Shown here: piece after piece, positions 32,577 to 41,593 of the stretch | Layout of the letters: each line of letters starts with the position of its first letter | How positions within the stretch are numbered: the first letter of the stretch is position 1 | Assembly (NCBI GenBank): GCA_910575725.1 | Contig: CAJTFE010000024.1 | Location: 1-64,000 of the forward strand | DNA from: Clostridia bacterium | GTDB taxonomy: Bacteria > Bacillota > Clostridia > Lachnospirales > Lachnospiraceae | DNA: 64,000 nt | Direction of reading: 5' to 3' | Made by a program: the position numbers and the translations under genes | Notes under the pieces: generated by a model | What the model saw: the letters and a program-made list of their open reading frames with translations, nothing else | The model's database searches: none | What the model was told of the DNA's origin: nothing

Positions 32577-34031
32577 ATGCTTTTTAATTCATACATATTT
32601 GTGCTGGTTTTTCTGCCTCTTTGCATGATTGGGTATTTTGGATGCAGCCATTTTGGGAAAGGGACTTACGGGCAGGTGTTTCTGCTGGGGATGTCTCTGT
32701 GGTTTTACGGGTATTTTCATGTGGAGTATCTGTTTATCATTGTGTTCAGCATACTGTGCAATTATGGTTTTTATGTGCTGCTGGGGAGAAGTTCCGGAAG
32801 CGGCAGGAGAAAGCGGCTGCTTGCGGGGGCCCTTGTGCTGGATGTGGGGATTTTGTTTTATTATAAATATTTTAATTTCTTTCTGGAAAATGTGAACGGG
32901 ATTTTTGGGCGGAATTTTGCCCTTACGTCCATTCTGCTTCCTCTTGGCATCAGCTTTTTTACTTTTCAGCAGCTTTCCTTTGTGATAGATGCTTATAAGG
33001 GAGAAGTGCCTGCTTACCGGTTTCTGGATTATGCTTGTTTTGTGACGTATTTTCCCCAGCTGATTGCCGGGCCCATTGTGACCCATGACGAGCTGATTCC
33101 CCAATTTATGGATGAGGAGAGGAAGCGGTTCCGGTGGGATAACTTTGTGCGCGGGATGTATCTCTTTGTCCTGGGCCTTTCAAAGAAGGTTTTGATTGCC
33201 GATACCTTTGGTAACGGGGTGAACTGGGGGTTTGCCAATATAGGGGAGCTGGACAGTACCAACGGGTTTCTCGTGATGCTGTTTTATACGATTCAGATTT
33301 ACTTTGATTTCAGTGGGTATTGTGATATGGCTGTGGGGCTTGGGAGGATGATGAATCTGGAGCTGCCGCTGAATTTTCACTCCCCTTACCGTGCCGCGTC
33401 GATTACGGAGTTCTGGGATCGGTGGCATATGACCTTGACACGGTTTTTTACGAGATATGTTTACATTCCCCTTGGGGGCAGCCGGAAGGGGACAGTGAGG
33501 ACTTGCCGGAATGTGATGCTTGTGTTTCTGGTAAGCGGCTTGTGGCATGGAGCTGACTGGACTTTTGTGCTGTGGGGGGCCTGTCATGGAGTATGTTCTG
33601 TACTGACCAGGCTTTGCAAGGGAACTCTGGAAAGGATTCCGCAGGCAGTCCGATGGCTGGGAACGTTTCTCTTTCTCAATGTGACCTGGGTGCTGTTCCG
33701 GGCGGACAGTATAGGGGATGCGGCAAGGCTTCTTGGAAAGCTTCTGGAGCTTGACTTCGGGCCGGTGAATGGAAGCCTGACGGCTGGATTTTATCTTCCG
33801 GAGTGCGGGCTTTTGGACAGTCTGATTCCTTTTACAAGGATTTGTCCGGAGTTCTTTCTGATTGTATTTACGGCGGCTGCTTTGTTCCTGCTGTTTGGGG
33901 TACGGAATGCTTATGAGAAGATGAAGGCCTTTGAACCTGAGCTTGGGCGGCTGCTTTTAACGGCGCTGCTGCTGGTATGGTGCATCTGCTCTTTTTCCGG
34001 AGTCAGTACGTTTTTGTACTTTAATTTTTAA
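32577..34031 (+). CDS. MBOAT family O-acyltransferase (AlgI/DltB-like)
   Basis: 484 residues and about eleven membrane helices. It starts MLFNSYIFVLVFLPLCMIGYF, the usual AlgI-like opening. DRWHMTLTRFFTRYVYIPLGGSR and LVSGLWHGADWTFVLWGACHG include the membrane-buried His of MBOAT enzymes. It would pass acyl groups (usually acetyl) across the membrane to an extracytoplasmic sugar. The gene 41 bases downstream encodes the matching SGNH-like partner, as AlgI with AlgJ/X. Confidence 0.9.
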   Translation: MLFNSYIFVLVFLPLCMIGYFGCSHFGKGTYGQVFLLGMSLWFYGYFHVEYLFIIVFSILCNYGFYVLLGRSSGSGRRKRLLAGALVLDVGILFYYKYFNFFLENVNGIFGRNFALTSILLPLGISFFTFQQLSFVIDAYKGEVPAYRFLDYACFVTYFPQLIAGPIVTHDELIPQFMDEERKRFRWDNFVRGMYLFVLGLSKKVLIADTFGNGVNWGFANIGELDSTNGFLVMLFYTIQIYFDFSGYCDMAVGLGRMMNLELPLNFHSPYRAASITEFWDRWHMTLTRFFTRYVYIPLGGSRKGTVRTCRNVMLVFLVSGLWHGADWTFVLWGACHGVCSVLTRLCKGTLERIPQAVRWLGTFLFLNVTWVLFRADSIGDAARLLGKLLELDFGPVNGSLTAGFYLPECGLLDSLIPFTRICPEFFLIVFTAAALFLLFGVRNAYEKMKAFEPELGRLLLTALLLVWCICSFSGVSTFLYFNF

Positions 34032-34072
34032 GAATCCGGCGCTTTGGGGATGTGTTTTTTGGAGGAATGATA

Positions 34073-35146
34073 ATGGATAGGGATAAAAAGTGGGGGATTA
34101 CGTTATTGGTTCTTGTGGGCGTCTGTCTGGCCGGGATAGCTGGGCTGACGGCTGTGGTGGATCCGTTTTTTCATTATCATAAGCCTTTGGAATGCCTTTC
34201 TTATCCATTAAATAATGAAAGATACCAGAATGACGGGATTGTGAAGCATTTTGATTACGATGCGGTGATTACGGGGACTTCCATGACGCTGAATTTTAAA
34301 GCTTCGGAGCTGGATGAGCTTTTTGGCGTACATTCCGTAAAGGTTGCGTTCCCGGGAGCAATGTACAAGGAGATCAACGATAATCTGGAGAAGGCTGTTG
34401 CGGCCAATCCGGACATCCGGCTTGTTGTGAGGGGGCTTGACAAGCTCTGGCTTCTGGAGGATGCAGATAAGACAGGGTATGATAAGGATTCCTATCCGTA
34501 CTATCTGTACGACGATGTGCTGTACAATGATGTGTATTATGTGCTGAATAAGGATGTGCTGTGCAGCCATGTAAAGGGAGTTCTTGGATTTACCTGTTCC
34601 GGGCAGAAGAGTACAGATTTTGATACTTATGGGAATTGGATGCATGCCTTTTCATTTGGAAAGGATGCGGTGGATGCGGTGTACCACAGGGCGGACAGGA
34701 CGGATGAGATCCAGGAGGTAACAGAAGCTGATTTTGAGATGCTTCGGGAGAATCTTTCCCAGAATGTGACGGAGCTGGCAAAGGCGCATCCGGAGATTGA
34801 TTTTTACTTGTTTCTGACGCCCTACAGTATTTATTACTGGGATAATTTGAATCAGACGGGAACGCTTAAGAAGCAGCTTGCGATTGAGGAGGAGGCCATC
34901 CGGCTTCTGGTGGAACAGGAAAATATTTATCTCTTTGCGTTTTCGGATCTGTTTGAGATGATTTGCGATCTGGATCATTATAAGGACGAGATTCATTACA
35001 GTGAGGAGATTAATTCACAGATTCTTAAGTGGATGAGCAGGAAGGAGCATCTGCTGACAAAGGAGAATTACCGGGAGTACTGCGGCCGGATTTATGAGTT
35101 TTATATGACGTATGATTATGAGGCTTTGTTTATGCCAGAGGAATAG
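34073..35146 (+). CDS. SGNH-like partner of the MBOAT acyltransferase
   Basis: 357 residues. One N-terminal membrane helix (about 5-27), then an exported domain beginning VVDPFFHYHKPL. ITGTSMTLNFKASEL carries a GTS in the place of the SGNH block I Ser, and KDEIHYSEEINSQIL near residues 310-325 provides the block V DxxH. This is the pattern of the AlgX/DltD-like proteins that complete acyl transfer outside the cell. ATG 34073 is chosen, 7 bases from GGAGG. The glycan target is unknown; the capsule locus downstream is one candidate. Confidence 0.78.
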   Translation: MDRDKKWGITLLVLVGVCLAGIAGLTAVVDPFFHYHKPLECLSYPLNNERYQNDGIVKHFDYDAVITGTSMTLNFKASELDELFGVHSVKVAFPGAMYKEINDNLEKAVAANPDIRLVVRGLDKLWLLEDADKTGYDKDSYPYYLYDDVLYNDVYYVLNKDVLCSHVKGVLGFTCSGQKSTDFDTYGNWMHAFSFGKDAVDAVYHRADRTDEIQEVTEADFEMLRENLSQNVTELAKAHPEIDFYLFLTPYSIYYWDNLNQTGTLKKQLAIEEEAIRLLVEQENIYLFAFSDLFEMICDLDHYKDEIHYSEEINSQILKWMSRKEHLLTKENYREYCGRIYEFYMTYDYEALFMPEE

Positions 35147-35154
35147 ATGTTTTA

Positions 35155-35263
35155 TAAAAAAATAAGGGGCCGCAGCCGGTTTGCAAGAATTTTCTATGAC
35201 AAGCCTGCCGATAAGCCAGAAGCATGAGAGAAATTCAGATTTGGCTGAGCCCCTTTATTTTAA
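35155..35263. terminator. large bidirectional terminator structure
   Basis: AAATAAGGGGC-cgCAGCC and GGCTGa-GCCCCTTTATTT arms close over about 65 bases, with A-rich and T-rich flanks for both directions. It separates the SGNH gene from the minus-strand Spo0A-like gene. The long interior loop is unusual for a terminator. Confidence 0.6.
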
Positions 35264-35314
35264 ATACTTTTTTTTCATTAATAATAGATAATTCATTCAA
35301 TATACCAATTTTTA

Positions 35315-35337
35315 TGCAGGCTGCAGGCTGCAGGCTG
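35315..35337. repeat. short GCAGGCT tandem repeat
   Basis: Three consecutive GCAGGCT units in an otherwise featureless AT-rich intergenic stretch. Apart from the terminator, nothing else is visible between 35146 and 35406. Confidence 0.6.
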
Positions 35338-35405
35338 TCTGTCGTAGCTGCACATTTGTGAAATAGATTTCAGCGCAGGGGCTGAAGTTTATAGGAAATC
35401 CGGTG

Positions 35406-35738
35406 TTACTGTTCGCTTAAGTATCCTACAAAAATACAGATGAGATCCTTAGGATAAGGCTTTTTCCCACAAGGTAAAGAACATCCCATCATGGCCTCCA
35501 GGGTTTCCAGACCGCCGTTTTTGATAAGAGCGTCACGGACTGTTCGGAGATTTCGTTCTACATTGGCGACTGTAGTGTGATGTGTCTGCGCAATTGGGAA
35601 ATAGATTTCTTTCCGGATGCTTTGCAGTCTGTCCGGACATTCTACAGCCAGAAGGACGGCATCTTGGAAATAACTGTACCCATAGTAGTGACGGAATATG
35701 CCTGCTGAGTGCAAAATAGCTTGAATTTTTTTGTTCAT
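35406..35738 (-). CDS. stand-alone Spo0A C-terminal DNA-binding domain protein
   Basis: 110 residues that align by eye with the Spo0A effector domain: ILHSAGIFRHYYGYSYFQDAV, IRKEIYFPIAQTHHTTVANVERNLR (the recognition-helix region of Spo0A, where the equivalent reads IAKQFHTTPSRVERAIR), then TVRDALIKNGG. The phosphorylatable receiver domain is absent. GGGAGGGG is a strong ribosome site. It is transcribed away from the capsule locus, whose promoter starts 120 bases away, so regulation of that locus is plausible. Small orphan Spo0A_C proteins have no established role that I can name. Confidence 0.85.
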   Translation of the reverse strand: MNKKIQAILHSAGIFRHYYGYSYFQDAVLLAVECPDRLQSIRKEIYFPIAQTHHTTVANVERNLRTVRDALIKNGGLETLEAMMGCSLPCGKKPYPKDLICIFVGYLSEQ

Positions 35739-35857
35739 GCTGAACCCCTCCCTTTTAAAATATTAAATTGTATAAATGAATACGATCGAGAAAGGAAATA
35801 TCGTAAGGTTTTCGGGAAAAAATAAAAAAACTTTTTTGAAATAAGAATAAATAAAGT

Positions 35858-35886
35858 TTGCCAGGAGGACAATACTGGTGTATAAT
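35858..35886 (+). promoter_or_regulatory. main promoter of the surface-glycan locus
   Basis: TTGCCA at 35858-35863, exactly 17 bases, TATAAT at 35881-35886. Start expected near 35893, giving a leader of about 30 bases. No other promoter of this quality was found in the 28 kb downstream. Confidence 0.75.
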
Positions 35887-35923
35887 ATGTCCGTATATGC
35901 ACAATTGCAAAAGAGGGATGTAT

Positions 35924-37792
35924 ATGAATTTAGAAAGGTTTGTAGAAAAAAACGCACCCAGGAACCGGATTGCGCTGCTGGTGCTGGTAGATATTTTATT
36001 GATTACCGTATCCGGTTTCCTGGCTTTGTATATTCGATATGATTTCCGCTTCAGCAATATGGAGATGCGGTACGTAGATTTTGAGATTCAGTATCTGGCT
36101 GCGAATCTGCTTATTACCATATTGCTGTTTGTGCTGTTCAAGCTGTACCGGAGCGTATGGCGGTTTGCCAGCACAACGGAGCTGCTGAATGTGATAGGGG
36201 CCTGCTCGGCCAGTATTCTCATACAGATTGTGCTTATGGCTTTTCTGGGAATGCGGATGCCTGTAAGCTATTATCTGATGAAATACGTACTGCTGATTGT
36301 GGGAATCGGAACGGTGCGCTTTACGTACCGGATTCTCCGTATGCTCCAGGAGCGGAGAATGGGAGAGCGCAAGGACGCCAGAAAGCGGACGATGATCATC
36401 GGAGGCGGCGAGGCCGGGGCCATGATTATCAAGGAGCTGCAGAACAGCCGCTACCTGGATCAATGCGTTTGCTGTGTGGTTGATGACAATGCGGCCAAGC
36501 ACGGAAAGTATATCCGGGGCATCAAGATCATGGGCGGACGGGAAGATATCGCCCGTCTGGCTTTTGAACTGAACATTGACGAGATTATTGTGGCGATGCC
36601 TTCCGTACCTCAGCCAGAGGTGAAGGAGGTCTTAAATATCTGCCAGGAGACAGGCTGTGAGCTGAAGGTGCTGCCGGGCCTTTATCAGATGATTAAGGGC
36701 GAGGTGAGCATGTCCAAGCTGCGGAAGGTGGAGATTGAAGACCTGCTGGGAAGAGAACCCATTAAGATACAATTGGACAAGATTATGGAGTATGTTTCCG
36801 GCAAGGTGGTTCTGGTTACGGGCGGAGGCGGATCCATCGGAAGCGAGCTGTGCAGGCAGATAGCGGCGCACAATCCGAAGCGGCTGATCATTGTGGACAT
36901 TTATGAGAACAATGCTTACGATATCCAGCAGGAGCTTAAGCACAATTATCCGAAGCTGGAGCTGACGGTGCTCATTGCCTCTGTGCGCAATACCCACCGG
37001 GTGGACAGCATATTTAAAACTTACCGGCCGGATATTGTGTATCATGCGGCGGCCCACAAGCATGTGCCTCTGATGGAGGACAGCCCCAACGAGGCCATCA
37101 AGAACAATGTATTCGGAACTTATAAGACAGCAAAGGCTGCGGATAAGTATGGAACAAAGCGGTTTGTATTGATTTCCACGGATAAGGCGGTGAATCCCAC
37201 CAACATTATGGGGGCTTCCAAGCGAATCTGCGAGATGATTATTCAGACGATGAACAATTGTTCCAAGACGGATTTTGTGGCAGTGCGGTTTGGAAATGTA
37301 CTGGGGAGCAACGGCAGCGTGATTCCGCTGTTTAAAAAGCAGATTGAGCAGGGCGGTCCGGTGACGGTAACCCATCCCGATATTATCCGTTACTTTATGA
37401 CCATTCCGGAGGCGGTTTCCCTTGTGCTCCAGGCCGGGGCGCTGGCAAAGGGAGGCGAGATCTTTGTGCTGGATATGGGAGAGCCTGTGAAGATTGTGGA
37501 TCTTGCCAAGAATCTGATCCGGTTGTCTGGATATAAGCCTTATGAGGACATCGATATTGAGTTTACGGGCTTGCGCCCGGGGGAGAAGCTGTACGAGGAG
37601 CTGCTGATGAGCGAGGAAGGGCTCCAGGGGACAGAGAATCAGCTTATTCATATTGGAAAACCCATTGAGATGGATGAAAAGCGGTTCTTAAGGCAGCTGG
37701 AAGAGCTGCAGAAGGCGGCCAATGAGGATTCGGAGGCCATCCGGAGGAAGGTTCAGGAGATTGTGCCCACTTACGTGATTAAAAGCAATTGA
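35924..37792 (+). CDS. membrane-bound nucleotide-sugar 4,6-dehydratase (PglF/CapD/FlaA1-like)
   Basis: 622 residues. Four N-terminal membrane helices (about 16-125), a first Rossmann-like domain (TMIIGGGEAGAMIIKEL) and then the SDR dehydratase domain with VLVTGGGGSIGSELC, HAAAHKHVPLMEDSPNEAI and the active-site TDKAVNPTNIMGASKR. It would turn UDP-GlcNAc into the 4-keto-6-deoxy sugar, first step of UDP-bacillosamine-type synthesis; the PglE-, PglD- and PglC-like enzymes are encoded further down. ATG 35924 follows GAGGG; upstream starts lie within the promoter region. Confidence 0.9.
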   Translation: MNLERFVEKNAPRNRIALLVLVDILLITVSGFLALYIRYDFRFSNMEMRYVDFEIQYLAANLLITILLFVLFKLYRSVWRFASTTELLNVIGACSASILIQIVLMAFLGMRMPVSYYLMKYVLLIVGIGTVRFTYRILRMLQERRMGERKDARKRTMIIGGGEAGAMIIKELQNSRYLDQCVCCVVDDNAAKHGKYIRGIKIMGGREDIARLAFELNIDEIIVAMPSVPQPEVKEVLNICQETGCELKVLPGLYQMIKGEVSMSKLRKVEIEDLLGREPIKIQLDKIMEYVSGKVVLVTGGGGSIGSELCRQIAAHNPKRLIIVDIYENNAYDIQQELKHNYPKLELTVLIASVRNTHRVDSIFKTYRPDIVYHAAAHKHVPLMEDSPNEAIKNNVFGTYKTAKAADKYGTKRFVLISTDKAVNPTNIMGASKRICEMIIQTMNNCSKTDFVAVRFGNVLGSNGSVIPLFKKQIEQGGPVTVTHPDIIRYFMTIPEAVSLVLQAGALAKGGEIFVLDMGEPVKIVDLAKNLIRLSGYKPYEDIDIEFTGLRPGEKLYEELLMSEEGLQGTENQLIHIGKPIEMDEKRFLRQLEELQKAANEDSEAIRRKVQEIVPTYVIKSN

Positions 37793-37903
37793 TTCGCTGC
37801 AGTCTCGCACCGGCTTTCTGACAGCCGGAAGAATGCAGCGTGAATAAGGAAAGATTTTACAATGTAAAGTGATAAAAATAAAGAAAAGGGGAAAAGATAT
37901 CCA

Positions 37904-39412
37904 ATGAACGAGTATCAGGAAACTTATGAAAAAGAGATCAGTCTGGTGGAGCTGATGTTTTACTGTCTGAAGAAGTGGAGATGGATTGTGGCAGCTATGC
38001 TGGCTGTTGCCGTGGCGGCAGGATGCTATAAGTATATGTCTACGGTAAAGGGGAATCAGCTTCGGCAGGAGCAGGCGCTTTTGGAGAAGGAGAATGAGGA
38101 TGAGGATGAAACGGCGGATAGGGATGCGGAGGGATTGATAAAAAATCCAAACGTGGAATACTATGAGAAGCTCATTGCCAACAGTGAGAAGGAAATAGAG
38201 AGGCAGGAGACTTATATGAAGGATTCTGTCATTATGAAGCTGGATCCTTATCATCTTCCCAGAGGGACTGTGAGCTTTTATCTGAACATAGCAGATGAGC
38301 AGGCAGCAAATGCTTTGGAGAACCTGATTACTGCTTACGGAAATTATGTTGGGGACGGAAGGCTTGCAGAGGAGCTTTTCGGAATAGACGAAGATATTTC
38401 CAAAGCAGAGATTCAATACCTGCTTTCTTTCTCATGTGACGGTCAGGATAATTACCGTTCCACCAGCACGACGAACTTCCAGGCAGCCCAGGGCGGCGGA
38501 GTTCTTGAGGTTCAAGTGGCAATGCCTGAGCAGGTCATTTTCGAGATAGGGGTAGTGGCATCCAGCGAAGATGTGTGTACGGAATATCTGTCTCAGATTG
38601 AAAAAGCTGTGACAGCCTACGGCAATCAGCTTCAGAGCGAAATAGCAGAGCATGAACTGGAGCTTCTGGCAGCTGTACAGTCGGAAAAGACAGATATGAG
38701 CATTCGCAAATATCAGTCCGATATATTATCTTCTTATACAACGGAGCTGGGGAATCTGCAGTCTTCCCGGACCGCTCTGGAAACGGTACTGGAAGAAGAG
38801 GGCGAGACAATTACGGTTGAAGAAGAGATTGTCCTGGCAAATCCGGTGTCTGCGGGCGTGAAGTTTGCAATTGTAGGTCTGGTGCTGGGAGCATTTCTGA
38901 TGGCGTTCCTGCTGATTCTTATTTATCTGATGAGCGGCAGGCTCCAGAGTACGGAGACATTCCGGGAAGAGTTTGGAATGCAGCTTTTAGGAGAGGTGAA
39001 AGCACCTGCAGAAAAAAAGAAGTTCTTTGGTTTTATTGACACTTGGCTTTACCATCTGGAGGAAGGGGCCTATGCCAATATTTCCAGGGATGAGCAGATG
39101 CGGATTGCGGCAGCCAGCCTGAAGGGAGCGGCAGCACAAAAAGAGGGCTTGAAAAAAATCATGCTTACTGGTACAATAGCCAAGGAAGACGTTGCAGAGT
39201 TCTGCGGCTGTCTAAAGGAACATATGCAGGATACTGTTTTCTCTGATTACAGGCAGATTGTATTTGACGCAGCGGCATTGGAAGAACTGGACGGATATGA
39301 TGCAGTGGTATTCCTGGAGAAGAAAGGCGTTTCCTATTCCAAGCTGATTAAGAAGGAACGGGAGCTGGCTTCGGGAAGAGATATTCTGGTGCTGGGGACA
39401 GTTGCGGTCTGA
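37904..39412 (+). CDS. Wzz/chain-length determinant protein
   Basis: 502 residues. Membrane helices near residues 26-45 and 322-345 flank a large exported coiled region rich in Glu and Lys (residues 50-315), the polysaccharide co-polymerase plan. The cytoplasmic tail of about 150 residues resembles a degenerate BY-kinase-like domain (KKIMLTGTIAKEDVAEFCGCL) without a Walker A, so it is probably not a kinase by itself. It sets the length of the polymer made by the Wzy protein downstream. Confidence 0.85.
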   Translation: MNEYQETYEKEISLVELMFYCLKKWRWIVAAMLAVAVAAGCYKYMSTVKGNQLRQEQALLEKENEDEDETADRDAEGLIKNPNVEYYEKLIANSEKEIERQETYMKDSVIMKLDPYHLPRGTVSFYLNIADEQAANALENLITAYGNYVGDGRLAEELFGIDEDISKAEIQYLLSFSCDGQDNYRSTSTTNFQAAQGGGVLEVQVAMPEQVIFEIGVVASSEDVCTEYLSQIEKAVTAYGNQLQSEIAEHELELLAAVQSEKTDMSIRKYQSDILSSYTTELGNLQSSRTALETVLEEEGETITVEEEIVLANPVSAGVKFAIVGLVLGAFLMAFLLILIYLMSGRLQSTETFREEFGMQLLGEVKAPAEKKKFFGFIDTWLYHLEEGAYANISRDEQMRIAAASLKGAAAQKEGLKKIMLTGTIAKEDVAEFCGCLKEHMQDTVFSDYRQIVFDAAALEELDGYDAVVFLEKKGVSYSKLIKKERELASGRDILVLGTVAV

Positions 39413-39497
39413 GATCCTGTGAAGTTATGGGGATTGCCGGTCTGCTTTGTGCAGGCTGGCGCCCCGGAATATAAGAATTGGAAGTAACATTATCTTT

Positions 39498-39524
39498 GGT
39501 CGGGTTTGCCGGCCGGTTATTTTT
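39498..39524 (+). terminator. terminator-like hairpin ahead of loaP
   Basis: GGTCGG and CCGGCC arms (one wobble) with GTTTG loop, followed by GGTTATTTTT. It lies 85 bases after the chain-length gene. Confidence 0.5.
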
Positions 39525-39565
39525 GCATCAGTAATTAACTATAGAATATTTAAAAAGCCTGGATT

Positions 39566-39593
39566 CCAAAATCGTCGCTTCGCCGCGTTTTGG
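39566..39593 (+). promoter_or_regulatory. hairpin in the loaP leader
   Basis: CCAAAA and TTTTGG arms enclose a GC-rich inner stem (CGtCGC...GCcGCG). It lies in the 324-base gap before loaP and is a candidate RNA element for LoaP binding. The rest of the gap shows no gene. Confidence 0.4.
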
Positions 39594-39736
39594 AGGAGGG
39601 TGGATATAGCAGTGTAAGGAATCGAATTCGGACGAAAGTGCGAAGTGGCGAAGCATACTCATTTTTAGGATGAAGGGCCGGAAGCAGCATGTCTGTGGGG
39701 AGGCTGCCATTCATTACAGAAGGAAAGAGTACGCAT

Positions 39737-40243
39737 ATGTGGTATGTAATTCAGGTTGCAGCAGGAAAAGAGGAACAGATCCTGGCAATGATAAAAAAAT
39801 ATGGGGTGCAGAAATATCTGAAGGAGTGTTTTTCTCCAAGATATGAGCACAGACGAAAGTACCTGGGACAGTGGCGGCAGGAGCAGGCCGTTCTGTTTCC
39901 AGGCTATATTTTTGTCATCAGCGACCAGGTGGAGGAACTGTACCAGTCGCTGAAGCATATTCCGGAACTGACGAAGATCCTTGGAGTGGGAGAGAAGTGG
40001 ACACCTATGACAAGGGAGGATATTGAGATTGTGGAAGTGCTGGCCGGAAGGGAACGGGTTGTGAGATTCTCGGAAGGGTATATTGTGGGGACACAGGTAA
40101 TTGTGCTTAGCGGGCCTCTTCAAGGGATGGAAGGGAGTATCAAGAGGATTGACAGGCATAAGCGGAAGGCTTATCTGGAGATTCCCATGTTTGGGAGAGT
40201 GCTGAATGCGCAGGTGGGGTTGGAGATTGTGGAGAAGAAATGA
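39737..40243 (+). CDS. loaP: NusG-family transcription antiterminator LoaP
   Basis: 168 residues. The NGN domain opens MWYVIQVAAGKEEQILAMI and contains VLFPGYIFV. The C-terminal KOW domain carries LSGPLQGMEGSIKRIDRHKRKAYLEI. This is the NusG paralog that in Firmicutes allows RNA polymerase to read through terminators within long polysaccharide or antibiotic operons. ATG 39737 is chosen at the family N-terminus after AGGAAAG. The intrinsic terminator at 40245, directly after its stop, is the obvious target, so LoaP would control everything beyond 40.3 kb. Confidence 0.87.
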   Translation: MWYVIQVAAGKEEQILAMIKKYGVQKYLKECFSPRYEHRRKYLGQWRQEQAVLFPGYIFVISDQVEELYQSLKHIPELTKILGVGEKWTPMTREDIEIVEVLAGRERVVRFSEGYIVGTQVIVLSGPLQGMEGSIKRIDRHKRKAYLEIPMFGRVLNAQVGLEIVEKK

Positions 40244-40244
40244 G

Positions 40245-40268
40245 AGGAAGGTATGACCTTCCTTTTTT
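40245..40268 (+). terminator. intrinsic terminator between loaP and the aminotransferase gene
   Basis: AGGAAGGT and ACCTTCCT are perfect arms around a 3-base loop, followed by TTTTT. It begins two bases after the loaP stop and is the cleanest terminator in the locus. Confidence 0.85.
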
Positions 40269-40297
40269 AGATAAAAAAATAGAGGGATGGAATTCGT

Positions 40298-41593
40298 ATG
40301 GTAATTGAGAGATTTCCGGAAAAGGTGTGGCTTTCATCGCCCACCATGCACGGGGATGAGAAAAAATATATGCTGGAAGCCTATGAAACAAACTGGATGA
40401 GCACAGTAGGGGAAAATATCAATGAATTGGAGCGGCTGCTCAGCGGTTATATCGGGATTGAACATGGTGTGGCGTTAAGCAGCGGTACGGCGGCCCTTCA
40501 TCTGGCAGTGAAGCTGGCGGCAGAGCGGCTGTATGGTAGCAGCTCCGGGGTGTCCACGCCGGACGGATTGGGAAGAGGCGGCAGCCTCTACGGACGCCGG
40601 GTGTTCTGCTCGGATATGACCTTTGACGCTACAGTGAATCCTGTTGTTTACGAGGGTGGGGAGCCGGTATTCATAGATACAGAATACGATACCTGGAATA
40701 TGTCTCCCAAAGCGCTGGAGCAGGCTTTTGAATTGTATCCGGATGTGAAGCTTGTGATTATGGCACATCTTTACGGGACACCCGGAAAGGTAGAGGAGAT
40801 ACGGGCGGTTTGTGATGCCCATAAGGCGCTGCTGATTGAGGATGCTGCGGAATCTCTCGGTGCGGCATACTGCGGCAGGCAGACAGGGGTATTTGGAGAT
40901 TACAGTATTATCAGCTTTAACGGGAATAAGATTATCACGGGCTCTTCCGGAGGAATGCTGCTGTGCCATTCAGAGGAAGATGCCAATAAGGCGAGGAAAT
41001 GGAGCACCCAGAGCCGGGAGGCGGCGCCCTGGTACCAGCATGAGGAGCTGGGATATAACTACCGCATGAGCAATGTGATTGCCGGTGTGGTCAGAGGGCA
41101 GTTCGGATATCTTTCAGAGCATATCGAGCAGAAACGGGAGATTTATGAGAGGTATCGGGAAGGGTTTCGGGATCTGCCGGTAAGGATGAATCCTTATGAT
41201 GAGTCGTGCAGCCGGCCGAATTTCTGGCTGAGCTGCCTTTTGATAGATCCGGATGCCATGTGTGAGAGTGTGAGATCCGAGAACCGGTTTTTCTATAAGA
41301 GTGAAAACGGGAAGTCGTGTCCGGATGAGATCCTGGAGGCCCTTGGAAAGCTGAATGCGGAAGGAAGGCCTATCTGGAAGCCTATGCATATGCAGCCGGT
41401 GTACAGGAGCCACGGGTTTGTTACGGCAGCTGGGAACGGACGGGCGAAGAGTAATGCTTATATTAAGGAAGAGGAGACTGTGGATGTGGGAGCCGATATC
41501 TTTCGGAGAGGGCTGTGTCTGCCTTCGGATAATAAGATGACGGTGGGGCAGCAGGAGGCAATAGTGAAGACTGTGAGAGAATGTTTTGAGTAA
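40298..41593 (+). CDS. DegT/DnrJ/EryC1/StrS sugar aminotransferase (PglE-like)
   Basis: 431 residues, PLP-dependent. HGVALSSGTAALHLAVKLAAERL binds the cofactor phosphate, IEDAAESLGAAYCG carries the Asp that contacts the pyridine nitrogen, and FNGNKIITGSSGGML holds the Schiff-base Lys. It would put the amino group on C4 of the keto sugar made by the PglF-like dehydratase. An insertion rich in Gly, Ser and Arg near residues 80-100 is longer than in typical relatives. It overlaps the next gene by 8 bases. Confidence 0.88.
   Translation: MVIERFPEKVWLSSPTMHGDEKKYMLEAYETNWMSTVGENINELERLLSGYIGIEHGVALSSGTAALHLAVKLAAERLYGSSSGVSTPDGLGRGGSLYGRRVFCSDMTFDATVNPVVYEGGEPVFIDTEYDTWNMSPKALEQAFELYPDVKLVIMAHLYGTPGKVEEIRAVCDAHKALLIEDAAESLGAAYCGRQTGVFGDYSIISFNGNKIITGSSGGMLLCHSEEDANKARKWSTQSREAAPWYQHEELGYNYRMSNVIAGVVRGQFGYLSEHIEQKREIYERYREGFRDLPVRMNPYDESCSRPNFWLSCLLIDPDAMCESVRSENRFFYKSENGKSCPDEILEALGKLNAEGRPIWKPMHMQPVYRSHGFVTAAGNGRAKSNAYIKEEETVDVGADIFRRGLCLPSDNKMTVGQQEAIVKTVRECFE

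Noticed and set aside
36632..37651. 339-residue minus-strand frame
   Set aside because: Antisense of the PglF-like dehydratase, whose motifs are all intact on the + strand.
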